NCBI GenBank assembly: GCA_964647695.1 | Contig: CAZYIS010000004.1 | Coordinates: forward strand, 1-64,000 | Length of the DNA stretch: 64,000 bases | Direction of reading: 5' to 3' | Source of the DNA: VGKP01 sp964647695 | GTDB lineage: Archaea; Nanobdellota; Nanobdellia; Pacearchaeales; GW2011-AR1 | In this document: piece after piece, positions 40,792 through 49,822 of the stretch | How the letters are laid out: each line of letters begins with the position of its first letter | How positions within the stretch are numbered: position 1 is the first letter of the stretch | Position numbers and translations under genes: made by a program | Notes under the pieces: model-generated | Databases searched by the model: none | Seen by the model: only the letters and a program-made list of their open reading frames with translations | Told to the model about the DNA's origin: nothing

Positions 40792-42102
40792 ATGGCCTAT
40801 GATATAGTACTCGGAAGAAATAGTAGCGATAAGGAAAAATTTGGAGACAAGGGTCTAGTTTACATTGGCAAAGGCTATGTAAAAATGGGCCAATATACTT
40901 CTCTTTCCAATAAAATATTTCTTGACGTTGCAAGGACCCACGTAATTCTTATCGCGGGTAAAAGAGGTTCGGGAAAATCCTATACTCTTGGAGCCATAGC
41001 CGAAGAACTTTCATCTCTTCCAGCAGAAACATCGAAAAACATTGCTTCATTGATATTTGACACCATGGGCATATTCTGGACCATGAAGTATAAAAATGAA
41101 AAAGATGCCGATCTACTAAGAGAATGGGGCCTAGAAACTAAATCTCTTCCAGTTAAAGTATTCGTTCCCTTTGGAAAATCAGCAGTTTATGAACAAAAAA
41201 AAATTCCTTTCGATGCAACCTTCGCTCTGGCCGCATCCGAACTAGCCGCAGAGGATTGGATTACTCTTTTCAATTTAGAATTTACTTCCATGCCTGCAGT
41301 ACTAATCGAAAGAACCATAACTGATCTAAAAGAAAAAGCCGAACAATTTAATCTCTCCGATGTTCAACAATCCATAGAAAAAGATGATCGAGCAACTCCG
41401 GAAAATAAAGAAGTAGTATTATCCCTATTTAGTGCAGCCGAAACCTGGGGAATATTTTCAAAATCTAGAGAAGGAACAAAAATTTCAGATTTAATTACTG
41501 GGGGAACCACCACGGTTTTAGATACTTCGGTCTATTCATCCACTTCTGCGTTTAATATCCGTGCTCTCGTAATCAGTCTAATCTCGAAAAAAATATTTGA
41601 ATCCAGAATGGACAGTAGAAAAAAAGAAGAAATAGAATCCATCCAATACGGCCAAGACTACATGTCCTATAAATCCAATAAACAGGATCCGCTGGTCTGG
41701 ATTTTTATAGATGAAGCCCACGAATTCTTACCTAAAGAAGGTAAAACTCCTGCCACCGATGCACTTATTCAATTACTTAGAGAAGGCCGACAGCCCGGAA
41801 TTTCTCTAGTTCTGGCCACCCAACAACCTGGACAAATTCACAAAGACGTTATGACCCAATCCGACATAGTAATTTCCCATAGAGTTACCTCCAAACTAGA
41901 CGTAGACGCACTAAATGAAATAATGCAGACCTATCTCCTTAATAATATTCAAAGACAAATGGACGACCTTCCATCACTTAAAGGTTCAGCCATTCTTCTA
42001 GATGATAATTCCGAAAGAATCTACCCCATAAGAGTAAGACCAAGATTCACCTGGCACGGCGGAGAAGCCCCTACGGCCGTAAAAACCGACATAAAACTAT
42101 AA
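40792..42102 (+). CDS. HerA-like DNA translocase ATPase
   Basis: The 436-residue protein has a short HAS-like barrel at the start (GKGYVKMGQYTSLSNKIFLD), Walker A GKRGSGKSYTLG (about 61-72), Walker B WIFIDEAHEFLP and LREGRQPGISLVLATQQPGQI with the arginine finger zone. HerA-type motors act with NurA in DNA end resection; other members move DNA in defence or segregation. No nurA gene is next to it. It is a single gene or leads the next small gene. Confidence 0.9.
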   Translation: MAYDIVLGRNSSDKEKFGDKGLVYIGKGYVKMGQYTSLSNKIFLDVARTHVILIAGKRGSGKSYTLGAIAEELSSLPAETSKNIASLIFDTMGIFWTMKYKNEKDADLLREWGLETKSLPVKVFVPFGKSAVYEQKKIPFDATFALAASELAAEDWITLFNLEFTSMPAVLIERTITDLKEKAEQFNLSDVQQSIEKDDRATPENKEVVLSLFSAAETWGIFSKSREGTKISDLITGGTTTVLDTSVYSSTSAFNIRALVISLISKKIFESRMDSRKKEEIESIQYGQDYMSYKSNKQDPLVWIFIDEAHEFLPKEGKTPATDALIQLLREGRQPGISLVLATQQPGQIHKDVMTQSDIVISHRVTSKLDVDALNEIMQTYLLNNIQRQMDDLPSLKGSAILLDDNSERIYPIRVRPRFTWHGGEAPTAVKTDIKL

Positions 42103-42139
42103 GAGAAATATTTATAACTCTGAGCAAATATCACAAACC

Positions 42140-42358
42140 ATGGCCTTAAGAACAGATTTAACCGAATTTTCCATGCCCGGAGAAACAATACCTTCTAATT
42201 GTAGAACACCTGAAAAATCCATTCCTTTCTATGATATTATTAATCAAATAAAAGATGCCATGTTCAGAAGAGATTATTCAACCATTTCATTAAGAAAAAT
42301 AGATTTAGTGGCTGCATTAGAATATTCATTATCTCCAAGAGGAATGGGATTAGTTTAA
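42140..42358 (+). CDS. Small unknown protein
   Basis: A 72-residue protein with PGETIPSNCRTPEKSIPFYD in the first half and a basic helix (IINQIKDAMFRRDYSTISLRKIDLVAAL) in the second. TTTATAAC lies 25 bases before the ATG. No family recognised. Confidence 0.6.
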   Translation: MALRTDLTEFSMPGETIPSNCRTPEKSIPFYDIINQIKDAMFRRDYSTISLRKIDLVAALEYSLSPRGMGLV

Positions 42359-42405
42359 TCTTCTCAAATCAACATAATTTTAAATGAATTATCCCTGGTT
42401 ATATT

Positions 42406-43989
42406 ATGAAAAAGAGCAAATTTGTGATTCTAGGTATAGCCCTAATTCTAATTTCGATAGCATCCCTATTTGGAAATATAATTATAACTGGAAATGTTAT
42501 AGGTTCTAGTTTAGTACAACAAACTTTTTCATTTTTAACAATTCTAGGGTTCATATCCGGAATTTTAATCGCTTCCTTTGGAGATCCAGTTCAGGAATGG
42601 CTAGAAACCAAAGAAAAAGAATCTTCATCGCCATCTTCCAGATTAAGAAAACAAACCCTTGGAGAAAAAATACATTTTCTCAAAAGAAAATTAGCTGGAG
42701 GATTTTATACTAAGCGAAACGAACCATCGGCAATGGAAAAAGAGGAAAATGAAAGAAGAAAAGAACTTGCAGACGAAGAAACCTACTCCTCAAGAAATCA
42801 AAGAGCGTTATATTCCAAACCTCTGACTCCTCAACAAACAATGAAACTATCTTTCTGGGAACACGATAAAGAACTAAAAGAAGAAAAAGCCAAAGCAAAT
42901 GAATCTGAAATAAGAAAGGTTAGAAATGATCCTAAATATGGCCTACTGGGCGAACTGAAGAAAATAAATCAAAGAATTTCCGAAGGTGCAGATTTTCCCA
43001 CCCGAAGACAAGACATTGATGAACAGCTATCTAAACTAGATAGATTATATTCCTCCCTAGGCATGGAATTCGCCCGAGAACCCTATGAAAAAATGCTAAA
43101 AGAAAAAGGAACCGGAGCTGCAGAAATACTTATTAAAAAATTAGAAAAATATGTTACCTCCAACGATTCGCCTGTAAACGAAGGAACCATTAGAGACTAC
43201 ATTAGTCGTGCATCCAACTGGTTAAATCTAGGTAACCAAGATTTTAGCTCTGAAGGAAGATCTCAACTATTTCATCGTGTGGTAAAAAAATACGTTGATG
43301 AAACAAAAACCGTGCCCGTATCCGAAGCATCCGAAAAAAATGATGTTACCCTAGTTCATGGAATCCCCTATTTTAAAGATGGTTCAGGTCGTTATCCCCA
43401 ATTCTATAATAATGATTATTGGAGAAGAAATAAGGATCTAACGAAACACGAAACCGAAATGACACTAGAAGATTTTCTAGATCATCTATTTTCACACAAA
43501 CCAGATCTATCGGCCAGCGCCATAAGAAAAGATTCAGCGCCCCAGGAGTTTTATTCGCCCTTTGGAGTTATAATAAAAGAAGGTAAAATCTATGATGCCG
43601 ATTCCCAAGACATTGCAGCCCTAGGAAAAGCCGATAGAGAAAAAATCCGAATGAGATTAAATTCTGGAACAAGTGAACCAATTTCTGAGAGAGTGAAAAA
43701 TACCGTAAGATCTAGACCTACAGGCAATGGATACAATGAATTAATAATAGGGGATAATCACACCATCGGAGGAATTTATTTCGTAGAAGGCCATAGAGGC
43801 TGGAATTCTTTAAACTACCAAGGTCAAAGCAAAAATGAAATAATTAAAAGACTTGCCAGCGAAGCTAAAAAATATAATGTTCCACTCTATTCCCACAGCG
43901 AAGGAAAAGGTTTTTCAGAAATAAATGTAGGGGATTATCTGCATGAGAGACATGGAGTATCAAAAGAAAAAGTTGGAAAGGGAAAATAA
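42406..43989 (+). CDS. Large unknown protein with two N-terminal membrane helices
   Basis: The 527-residue protein has membrane helices at about 5-29 and 38-60, then a long charged cytosolic part. Residues 60-200 are rich in Lys/Glu/Arg and probably coiled or disordered. The C-terminal 110 residues form a compact domain with NELIIGDNHTIGGIYF and AKKYNVPLYSHSEGKG, which recalls end domains of some bacterial effectors, but I make no assignment. TATATTATG-type promoter sequence precedes it. Function unknown. Confidence 0.7.
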   Translation: MKKSKFVILGIALILISIASLFGNIIITGNVIGSSLVQQTFSFLTILGFISGILIASFGDPVQEWLETKEKESSSPSSRLRKQTLGEKIHFLKRKLAGGFYTKRNEPSAMEKEENERRKELADEETYSSRNQRALYSKPLTPQQTMKLSFWEHDKELKEEKAKANESEIRKVRNDPKYGLLGELKKINQRISEGADFPTRRQDIDEQLSKLDRLYSSLGMEFAREPYEKMLKEKGTGAAEILIKKLEKYVTSNDSPVNEGTIRDYISRASNWLNLGNQDFSSEGRSQLFHRVVKKYVDETKTVPVSEASEKNDVTLVHGIPYFKDGSGRYPQFYNNDYWRRNKDLTKHETEMTLEDFLDHLFSHKPDLSASAIRKDSAPQEFYSPFGVIIKEGKIYDADSQDIAALGKADREKIRMRLNSGTSEPISERVKNTVRSRPTGNGYNELIIGDNHTIGGIYFVEGHRGWNSLNYQGQSKNEIIKRLASEAKKYNVPLYSHSEGKGFSEINVGDYLHERHGVSKEKVGKGK

Positions 43990-44023
43990 AAGAATATTTA
44001 AACGCCTTTGATTAATCAATTTC

Positions 44024-44689
44024 ATGTGGTCCCTGAAATTTAAGGTAGCTAATGAGGATAGCAGCTATGCAGTTCTAACTAAAAAACATAAGGTAATAGA
44101 CTATTTTTATCCACTGGATGTTTACAAGGAAAAAAATGCATTTCATATTCTAGGAGTCCATCTTCTGGAAGGTGAAGAAAAAGCCAAGCAAGCATTTTCC
44201 AAAGATCTGAAGAAACATAAAAAAACCATAGAATTTGAACAGGAAGGAAACATGCTCCTGGTTTTAATTAAAGAAGAAGAAGAATTCTACAAATTAATCT
44301 ATGATCCTTCACTATATCACCCAGCTCCAACCATAATAAAAGACGGAGTAGAAAAATGGAATATTGCCTCATTCCAAAGAAAAAAACTTGAAACTTTGAT
44401 TAAAGAAATAGGAAAATGGAATAACAAACTAAAAAACTTTGAACTTCTTCGATTACAAACCCTTAATCTAAAAGAAATTTATTTTCCTAAGATTCTCCCA
44501 GAAATTCCGGAAAAACAAAAACAAGCATTCCAACTGGCCATGAAATCCGAATACTACACATTTCCAAGAAAAATAGATCTAGTGCACCTAGCAAAAATAG
44601 CTAAAGTAAGTACTGCAACTTTTCAAGAAAATCTTAGAAAGGCCGAATCAAAAATCCTGCCATTTTTCACTAAAAATCTAAAATTCTAA
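44024..44689 (+). CDS. Bat-type (HTH_10) transcriptional regulator
   Basis: Residues 155-221 form the bacterio-opsin activator HTH: LPEIPEKQKQAFQLAMKSEYY, TFPRKIDLVHLAKIAKVSTA and TFQENLRKAESKIL. The N-terminal 150 residues are a sensory domain unlike the PAS/GAF domains of haloarchaeal Bat and are unrecognised. It probably senses a ligand and activates or represses a nearby gene; TerC-like follows convergently. TTTAAAC lies 25 bases upstream. Confidence 0.85.
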   Translation: MWSLKFKVANEDSSYAVLTKKHKVIDYFYPLDVYKEKNAFHILGVHLLEGEEKAKQAFSKDLKKHKKTIEFEQEGNMLLVLIKEEEEFYKLIYDPSLYHPAPTIIKDGVEKWNIASFQRKKLETLIKEIGKWNNKLKNFELLRLQTLNLKEIYFPKILPEIPEKQKQAFQLAMKSEYYTFPRKIDLVHLAKIAKVSTATFQENLRKAESKILPFFTKNLKF

Positions 44690-45625
44690 TTAGTTTAACT
44701 CTTCCACAAAATCCTTAACGGTTATTTGTTTAGATTTCCAAAAGAAATATCCTACGATCGCAAAAGTTACAATAGGAGAAACAAAACTAGGAATAACTAA
44801 TCCGAAACTATCCAGCAACATGATAATACCTAGAGCATAGATAGAATACATTGCCCCGTTCTTCAAAAAAGCATATTTCTTTATGACATTAATTCCCTTA
44901 ACCGTTAAAGTTCTAACAATCAATGCCCCGAGTCCGTTTCCAATTATGATTAACGGAACTGACATGGTGAATGCAAATGCTCCCAACACACCATCTATCG
45001 AAAATGTAGTATCTATAACTTCCAGATACATTATCTTACTTACATCAGTCATGGAACCTTTTTTCTTCATCTTTATTTCCTGAAATTCTGCATTTTGTTT
45101 AAATCCATGGGTTATGAAAAATGCCGTTGAACCCACCACTGCTGCAAAAGCCATGAATGGATTAATTTTAATTGAATACCACACGATGAATGCTAATATT
45201 CCGGAAACCACGGAATAAAACCAAATTCCATTACTGTGAGCAAATTTTTCTCCGATTAGACCAACTTTCTTTGGTTCCATAAACCACCAATGTAAGAATA
45301 AAAATATAAGATAAACTCCACCACCCATCAAAAGAATAGGTGCTGATTTTTCCACCGCATCCATTACGGCAGGATCTCCAGAGAATGTAGCTATCAATGC
45401 ATTTATTGGACCTATGCCTGGAGTAGAAAGCCAAACTATCAACCAAGGCAATAATCCTCTAACCACAAAAACTGCAAATATCAAGCCATAGAAAAGAAAC
45501 CATTTTCTTGCTCTAGGTTTCATTGTTTTTAACACATCAGCATTAATTATGGCATTGTCTATACTAGAAACCACTTCGAAAACACAAAGTCCTGCAATAA
45601 TAAGAAGTATATTTAAGATGTCCAT
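44690..45625 (-). CDS. TerC/DUF475 family membrane protein
   Basis: The 311-residue protein has nine or so membrane helices and TerC-type acidic motifs in helices: FEVVSSIDNAIINADVLK at the start and VIDTTFSIDGVLGAFAF in the middle, the two SIDN/SIDG signatures of metal transport TerC relatives. Members export manganese or act in metal insertion during protein export. An AGGA site precedes the ATG. A perfect palindrome lies in its promoter region, suggesting metal- or stress-controlled expression. Confidence 0.9.
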   Translation of the reverse strand: MDILNILLIIAGLCVFEVVSSIDNAIINADVLKTMKPRARKWFLFYGLIFAVFVVRGLLPWLIVWLSTPGIGPINALIATFSGDPAVMDAVEKSAPILLMGGGVYLIFLFLHWWFMEPKKVGLIGEKFAHSNGIWFYSVVSGILAFIVWYSIKINPFMAFAAVVGSTAFFITHGFKQNAEFQEIKMKKKGSMTDVSKIMYLEVIDTTFSIDGVLGAFAFTMSVPLIIIGNGLGALIVRTLTVKGINVIKKYAFLKNGAMYSIYALGIIMLLDSFGLVIPSFVSPIVTFAIVGYFFWKSKQITVKDFVEELN

Positions 45626-45682
45626 TTTGTTTTCCTGTAAATCTATTTAATAAAAAGAATATATAAATCTAACCTAAAAATA

Positions 45683-45704
45683 TATACCTTAATATTAAGG
45701 TATA
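45683..45704. promoter_or_regulatory. Perfect 22-bp palindrome between divergent genes
   Basis: TATACCTTAAT followed by ATTAAGGTATA is its own reverse complement over 22 bases. It overlaps GGTATAAAG, the TATA box candidate of the rightward operon, and lies upstream of the leftward TerC promoter (TTTATATA near 45660). A dimeric repressor bound here could shut both. The regulator is not identified; the winged-helix and Bat-type proteins nearby are candidates by position only. Confidence 0.65.
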
Positions 45705-45771
45705 AAGAATATCTAGCACTAATTCTATAATAGATTGAGCAAAACAAAAAAAGCTCAAAGGAAAAAACAAA

Positions 45772-46314
45772 ATGACTCAAAAAACACTAGAACAAAAAAT
45801 CGGAATCTTTTTTAGAGATAGAAAAGAAGCCAAAGAAATTAAGGAAAATATATTCGAAATAATGAGAACCAAAGGTTATCAAAATAAAGTTTTCGAAGGA
45901 GTATTTACTGATGATGTAACCCTATTTGGAAATCCAAAAAAATATGCTCTTAGTTATTCATTTGGAAATCCATTAATGGAAGGTAGCTATGCTCTAGTTC
46001 CAGTTAATTATTATAATAGTTATACTGGGACTGAAAGTGCCTCTCTAGCCCTAGTAGATAGAGCCAGTAAAAAAGTAGTGGAAGTTGCAAACGAAGGAGA
46101 GCGAGGAGTTCACTATAATGGAAAATGCAAACTTAAGCCAAAGGTAATGAGTATAGTAGATGGAAAAGCAATAATTTCCTATGAAATGGTACTTAATGCC
46201 GACCTAAAAAATCCAATTAAAGTAGACAACAGCATCTGGGAAGATTATCTATTTAGACATACTGAACAGAGAGTTATGCAATTCGATCTGAAGAAGTTGG
46301 AGGCTGCAAAATGA
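45772..46314 (+). CDS. Unknown protein leading the receiver-domain operon
   Basis: The 180-residue soluble protein has an N-terminal helical part (LEQKIGIFFRDRKEAKEIKENI) and a beta-rich part with FGNPLMEGSYALVPVNYYN. No family recognised. Its TGA overlaps the next ATG (ATGA). The leader is about 40 bases and contains a GAGC...GCTC hairpin, then AAAGGA before the ATG, so it is not leaderless. The operon is divergent from TerC. Confidence 0.7.
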   Translation: MTQKTLEQKIGIFFRDRKEAKEIKENIFEIMRTKGYQNKVFEGVFTDDVTLFGNPKKYALSYSFGNPLMEGSYALVPVNYYNSYTGTESASLALVDRASKKVVEVANEGERGVHYNGKCKLKPKVMSIVDGKAIISYEMVLNADLKNPIKVDNSIWEDYLFRHTEQRVMQFDLKKLEAAK

Positions 46315-46994
46315 TCAACCAAATAGAAGCTCTTGAAACAGCACTAAACTTTAACGAAGATGGTCTTGCCAATATAACTAAAGAACTAAAGAAAAATCCT
46401 TTTGATAGAAGAGCAGCAGCTATTAAAACTGAAGCACTAAATTTACTTGAGGATATTATAGCCGAAGCAGAATTTGTTCATAAAGATCAAAGAGTAGCAA
46501 ATCTTGGAAAAGAACAATATAATAGATATGGTCCTACAGCAAAATATCAGATAACTCCAGTTTCAGATACAAAATCTAATGGAAATAATCTAGAAAGAGC
46601 AATCCTACTGGTAGATGATCAATGGGGTAGAGCCGATGATCCAATGATTCCTGAAAGATATGGAAATGGAAAAGTTCCAGGCTATAGCTTTAAATTAGAA
46701 GATGCACTAAAAGGAGAATCCTATGATTCTTCCATAGTAATTGAAAGATTAAAATCTGAAAAAGTAGATGGAATCCTTTTGGACATGGATTTTAATACCC
46801 AAAGAGGATATGGAGAAAAAATTCTTGAAGCCCTGAAAGAGCACCATCCTAAACTACCAGTGTTTATATTTTCATCCACTGAAGATAAAAATTTAATAAC
46901 AAGATGTTTAGAAAAAGGAGCAGTTGGAAGAATACCTAAGGCACCATCCGCAAAGGATATGAAAAAATATCTAGATGATTATTTTTTAGCTTAA
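46311..46994 (+). CDS. Response-regulator receiver-domain protein
   Basis: Residues 1-95 are helical and unrecognised; residues 95-227 form a receiver domain: AILLVDDQ (acidic pair), GILLDMDF (phospho-acceptor Asp), VFIFSST (Thr/Ser switch) and IPKAPS (conserved Lys). A long insert with PMIPERYGNGKVPGY lies after the first strand. No output domain follows and no histidine kinase is in the window. It probably acts through protein contact with the partner encoded just upstream. Confidence 0.82.
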   Translation: MINQIEALETALNFNEDGLANITKELKKNPFDRRAAAIKTEALNLLEDIIAEAEFVHKDQRVANLGKEQYNRYGPTAKYQITPVSDTKSNGNNLERAILLVDDQWGRADDPMIPERYGNGKVPGYSFKLEDALKGESYDSSIVIERLKSEKVDGILLDMDFNTQRGYGEKILEALKEHHPKLPVFIFSSTEDKNLITRCLEKGAVGRIPKAPSAKDMKKYLDDYFLA

Positions 46995-47759
46995 CACTCT
47001 AAAGTCAACCCGATATCTATATTTTTTCATTCCGATATCTCCAGCTCTTTTTATTTTTAAAATTTTAATTTTCTTTTTTGATTCCTTTGCTCTCTTAACA
47101 ATCAATTCTTTCAGTTCATCCAACTTTGATTCTTCATAGAATCCATAGTAATGAATAAAACCATTCTTTTTTATTTTTGAAAAAGCAGGTTTCAAAAAAT
47201 CATCCTTCAGATTAGGTCTAGCCATGACTATTCTATCAAACTTATCCTTCATTTTAGGAATAATCTTATTCACATCGCCCTGAATAATTTCCACATCATC
47301 CTGCAGCTTATTTCTCTTCACATTATCCAATGCATATTTGCTACACTCACGAGATAACTCAACTGAAATAATTTCATTTGCCTCCGAAAGTCTTCCGATA
47401 ACTATGGCAAAGGGTGCAACTCCTCCACACATTACCAAAACTCTCTCTCCGGGTTTAACCATATTAGCAATTTCAACTCTTTCATTGGCCAATCTTGGAG
47501 AAAAATAGCAAGTTTCCACATTGAATCTAAAGGCACAATCATTTTCTCTATAGATTGCTTCTTTTGTTTTTATTCCGGCAATGAACTTTGTCTTCAGCGT
47601 TCTTAATCTTCCTGAAAACTTATTGGTCTTTTCCAGTACAGTTGTTACATTACTATGCTGTTTCAACAATTCCAGAGCCTCTTTTTTCTTATTTTTACTT
47701 TTATCAGCTCTATCGAATTTAACAATAGCAATATTACCTAAAATATCATACCCTTTCAT
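46986..47759 (-). CDS. Trm5-like SAM-dependent methyltransferase, divergent
   Basis: The 257-residue protein aligns with tRNA m1G37 methyltransferase Trm5: TTVLEKTNKFSGRLRTLKTK, AIYRENDCAFRFNVETCYFSP, RLANERVEIANMVKPGERVLV and VEIIQGDVNKIIPKMKDKFDRI. Where Trm5 has MFAGVGPF and an MNLP-type catalytic loop this protein has MCGGVAPF and MARPN. The fold is right but the changed loop makes the activity uncertain; it may use another base or tRNA. Confidence 0.8.
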   Translation of the reverse strand: MKGYDILGNIAIVKFDRADKSKNKKKEALELLKQHSNVTTVLEKTNKFSGRLRTLKTKFIAGIKTKEAIYRENDCAFRFNVETCYFSPRLANERVEIANMVKPGERVLVMCGGVAPFAIVIGRLSEANEIISVELSRECSKYALDNVKRNKLQDDVEIIQGDVNKIIPKMKDKFDRIVMARPNLKDDFLKPAFSKIKKNGFIHYYGFYEESKLDELKELIVKRAKESKKKIKILKIKRAGDIGMKKYRYRVDFRVLS

Positions 47760-47849
47760 ATTCTAATCAAGAGATTTTATCTCTTAAATGTTTCTCTTAA
47801 GAAAACATTTAAATATCACCCCAATTATACAATATAAACAAGAGGAAAA

Positions 47850-48107
47850 ATGGTAAATAAAATAGTAGGTTATGTTGTAGCAATTCTAGGCATTTTCATT
47901 CTAGCCGTAGGCGTTATTCCACCATTGAAAACTGCAATCAAAATTATTCCTACAGCGATAAATGATGTGACCATCATGGCCCTAGGATTATTAATCGCTG
48001 CTGTAGGTATTTTCTTTATCTACTCAGGTTCTGGTAAGAAACAATCAGCCGAAGTTCCAATCTATCAAGGTAAGGAAATTGTAGGCTATAGAAGAGTTGG
48101 AAAGTAA
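47850..48107 (+). CDS. Small two-helix membrane protein
   Basis: The 85-residue protein has two membrane helices (IVGYVVAILGIFILAVGVIP and VTIMALGLLIAAVGIFFIYS) joined by a short loop and a cytosolic tail ending YQGKEIVGYRRVGK. TTTAAATA and a GAGGAAAA ribosome site precede it. It stands at the edge of the multi-pass membrane cluster and may belong to it. Confidence 0.65.
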   Translation: MVNKIVGYVVAILGIFILAVGVIPPLKTAIKIIPTAINDVTIMALGLLIAAVGIFFIYSGSGKKQSAEVPIYQGKEIVGYRRVGK

Positions 48108-48136
48108 AATCTATTTTTTTTAGAATTAATATAGAA

Positions 48137-48922
48137 TTATAATCTATGTATTTCGTCTTCTAATTTCTTTATTCTCTTAATAATTTGTTTTCTTTGGTGG
48201 TCTGCAGCAGGACTATCAACATTAATAATTTCTTGATATAATGCCTGTTCTCTCACCAAACTTCTCTCGAGAGTATTTTTAGCTACCTTTCTATCATTCT
48301 GCAAATCAAAATATCTTCTAACATGTCTGTCAAATAGCAGCAGTAATATTGCCAAGAGGACAATGGCTAGATAAATATAATTTCCTATATCGCTCATTTG
48401 ACCACTTCTACTTATCCATAGTACCACCATTACCACAGTAAATAACAGCCAAGCGATCTTTCGACCGACTGCAGAACTCATACTCTTTTCAACAAAATAG
48501 AACCAAATTAAAAATGGAATTATGGTTAATATGGCAATTCCTAAAGTACTGTAGGGTAAAAACAAATCATGCATAATGGTAGTATCCGGCATAAATCTAA
48601 CGGCTAGAACTGCAACCACGAAAGATATGATATTTACCACCATATTCTGTTCACCAAACTTAGGGAATGACTTAACTGCTTGCTTAATTACTACAAATAA
48701 CAACAAAAACAACAATATTTTTACAAAGAGAAAATCATCCGAATAATAGGTTCCAAAAAGACTAGAAAATACAGGAGTGGCAATATCAGTCATACCTTGG
48801 ATAACACTCTGAATCATACCCTGCGGATTACTAGTATCAAAATAGGCAAAAACATTAGGCAATAAAAAAGAAGTCAAAACTATAAATGTAGCATAAATAG
48901 ATAATCCCCTTTTCATCTTCAT
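48137..48922 (-). CDS. Multi-pass membrane protein with signal peptide and cytosolic coiled coil (pair A)
   Basis: I start this 261-residue protein at the ATG 25 bases after TTTTTAAAG, which gives a signal peptide (RGLSIYATFIVLTSFLLPNVFA). About five membrane helices follow, with LPYSTLGIAILTIIPFLIWF in the middle, and a charged helical tail (RKVAKNTLERSLVREQALYQ). Its order of elements matches the gene at 49047 (ISYSALGLTLTTLIPLALLI), so they are paralogs, here divergently arranged. Function unknown. Confidence 0.75.
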   Translation of the reverse strand: MKMKRGLSIYATFIVLTSFLLPNVFAYFDTSNPQGMIQSVIQGMTDIATPVFSSLFGTYYSDDFLFVKILLFLLLFVVIKQAVKSFPKFGEQNMVVNIISFVVAVLAVRFMPDTTIMHDLFLPYSTLGIAILTIIPFLIWFYFVEKSMSSAVGRKIAWLLFTVVMVVLWISRSGQMSDIGNYIYLAIVLLAILLLLFDRHVRRYFDLQNDRKVAKNTLERSLVREQALYQEIINVDSPAADHQRKQIIKRIKKLEDEIHRL

Positions 48923-49046
48923 CAAATTTAATATAATGAGAACTTTAAAAACATTCCCTAAATTAAAAACACCCATTAAACTATCACTTGAAACAAACAA
49001 ATTTTCGAGAAAAAGGTTTATAAATATAATAACTCTACTCTAAAGT

Positions 49047-49778
49047 ATGAAAAAGTCAGGTAAATTATTATCCATTCTATTATTAGGATTAGTTCTAAGC
49101 GTTTCATTCTCATTTCTAGTAAGTGCGGCAGTCGAAGGTTTTGGAAATAGTGCGGGAGTACCTCAAGTAATAAAAGATGCTTATCATGGTTGGTCTGCTG
49201 GAGTAATAGATCCTGGTTTTGCCAAAATATTGATATTTGTATTGATTCTTTTAATAGTATTTTTAATTTTAGAAAATATTAATTTGTTTGGAGAGCACGG
49301 AAAAAATAACTGGATTGTATGGACTATTTCAGCCGTAATCGCTCTTTTAGCAACGGCATATCTAGTACCTGCTGAAGTACTTGCTTTATTGATAAGCTAT
49401 AGTGCCCTAGGACTAACTTTAACAACTTTAATTCCACTTGCCCTATTGATTGGATTTAGCTTCAGAGCAGCAAGAAGTGGAAATAGTGGATTAATAATTA
49501 TTCAGCTTTTGACCTGGATTATTTTTGGGCTTTATATGATATACAAGGCAATTTATGTAATATGGATAGATACAAATTATTACAGTGCCATGATTGGAGC
49601 AATAGTAATTATTTCAACAGCATTAGCAATTTTTGCAGTGTTTGGAAATAACACCTTGGTAAGAATAATGAGTAAAGCAGCATTGGACGCAGAAGATACA
49701 GCAGCTCAAAATAAAGCACTTAAGGCCGTAAAAAGAGAAAGACAACTAGCTAAAGAGTATGATGAATTAGCCAAGTAG
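49047..49778 (+). CDS. Multi-pass membrane protein with signal peptide and cytosolic coiled coil (pair A)
   Basis: The 243-residue product has a signal peptide (LLSILLLGLVLSVSFSFLVSAA), a short outside segment with YHGWSAGVIDPGF, five or so membrane helices, the shared SYSALGLTLTTLIP segment and an Ala/Lys-rich tail (AQNKALKAVKRERQLAKEYD). Paralog of the divergent gene at 48137. TTTATAAATA lies about 25 bases before the ATG. Function unknown; it is not a recognised transporter. Confidence 0.78.
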   Translation: MKKSGKLLSILLLGLVLSVSFSFLVSAAVEGFGNSAGVPQVIKDAYHGWSAGVIDPGFAKILIFVLILLIVFLILENINLFGEHGKNNWIVWTISAVIALLATAYLVPAEVLALLISYSALGLTLTTLIPLALLIGFSFRAARSGNSGLIIIQLLTWIIFGLYMIYKAIYVIWIDTNYYSAMIGAIVIISTALAIFAVFGNNTLVRIMSKAALDAEDTAAQNKALKAVKRERQLAKEYDELAK

Positions 49779-49822
49779 AATCAAATCAACATCTTTAAAA
49801 ATTCCTTTTGACTATAATAACA

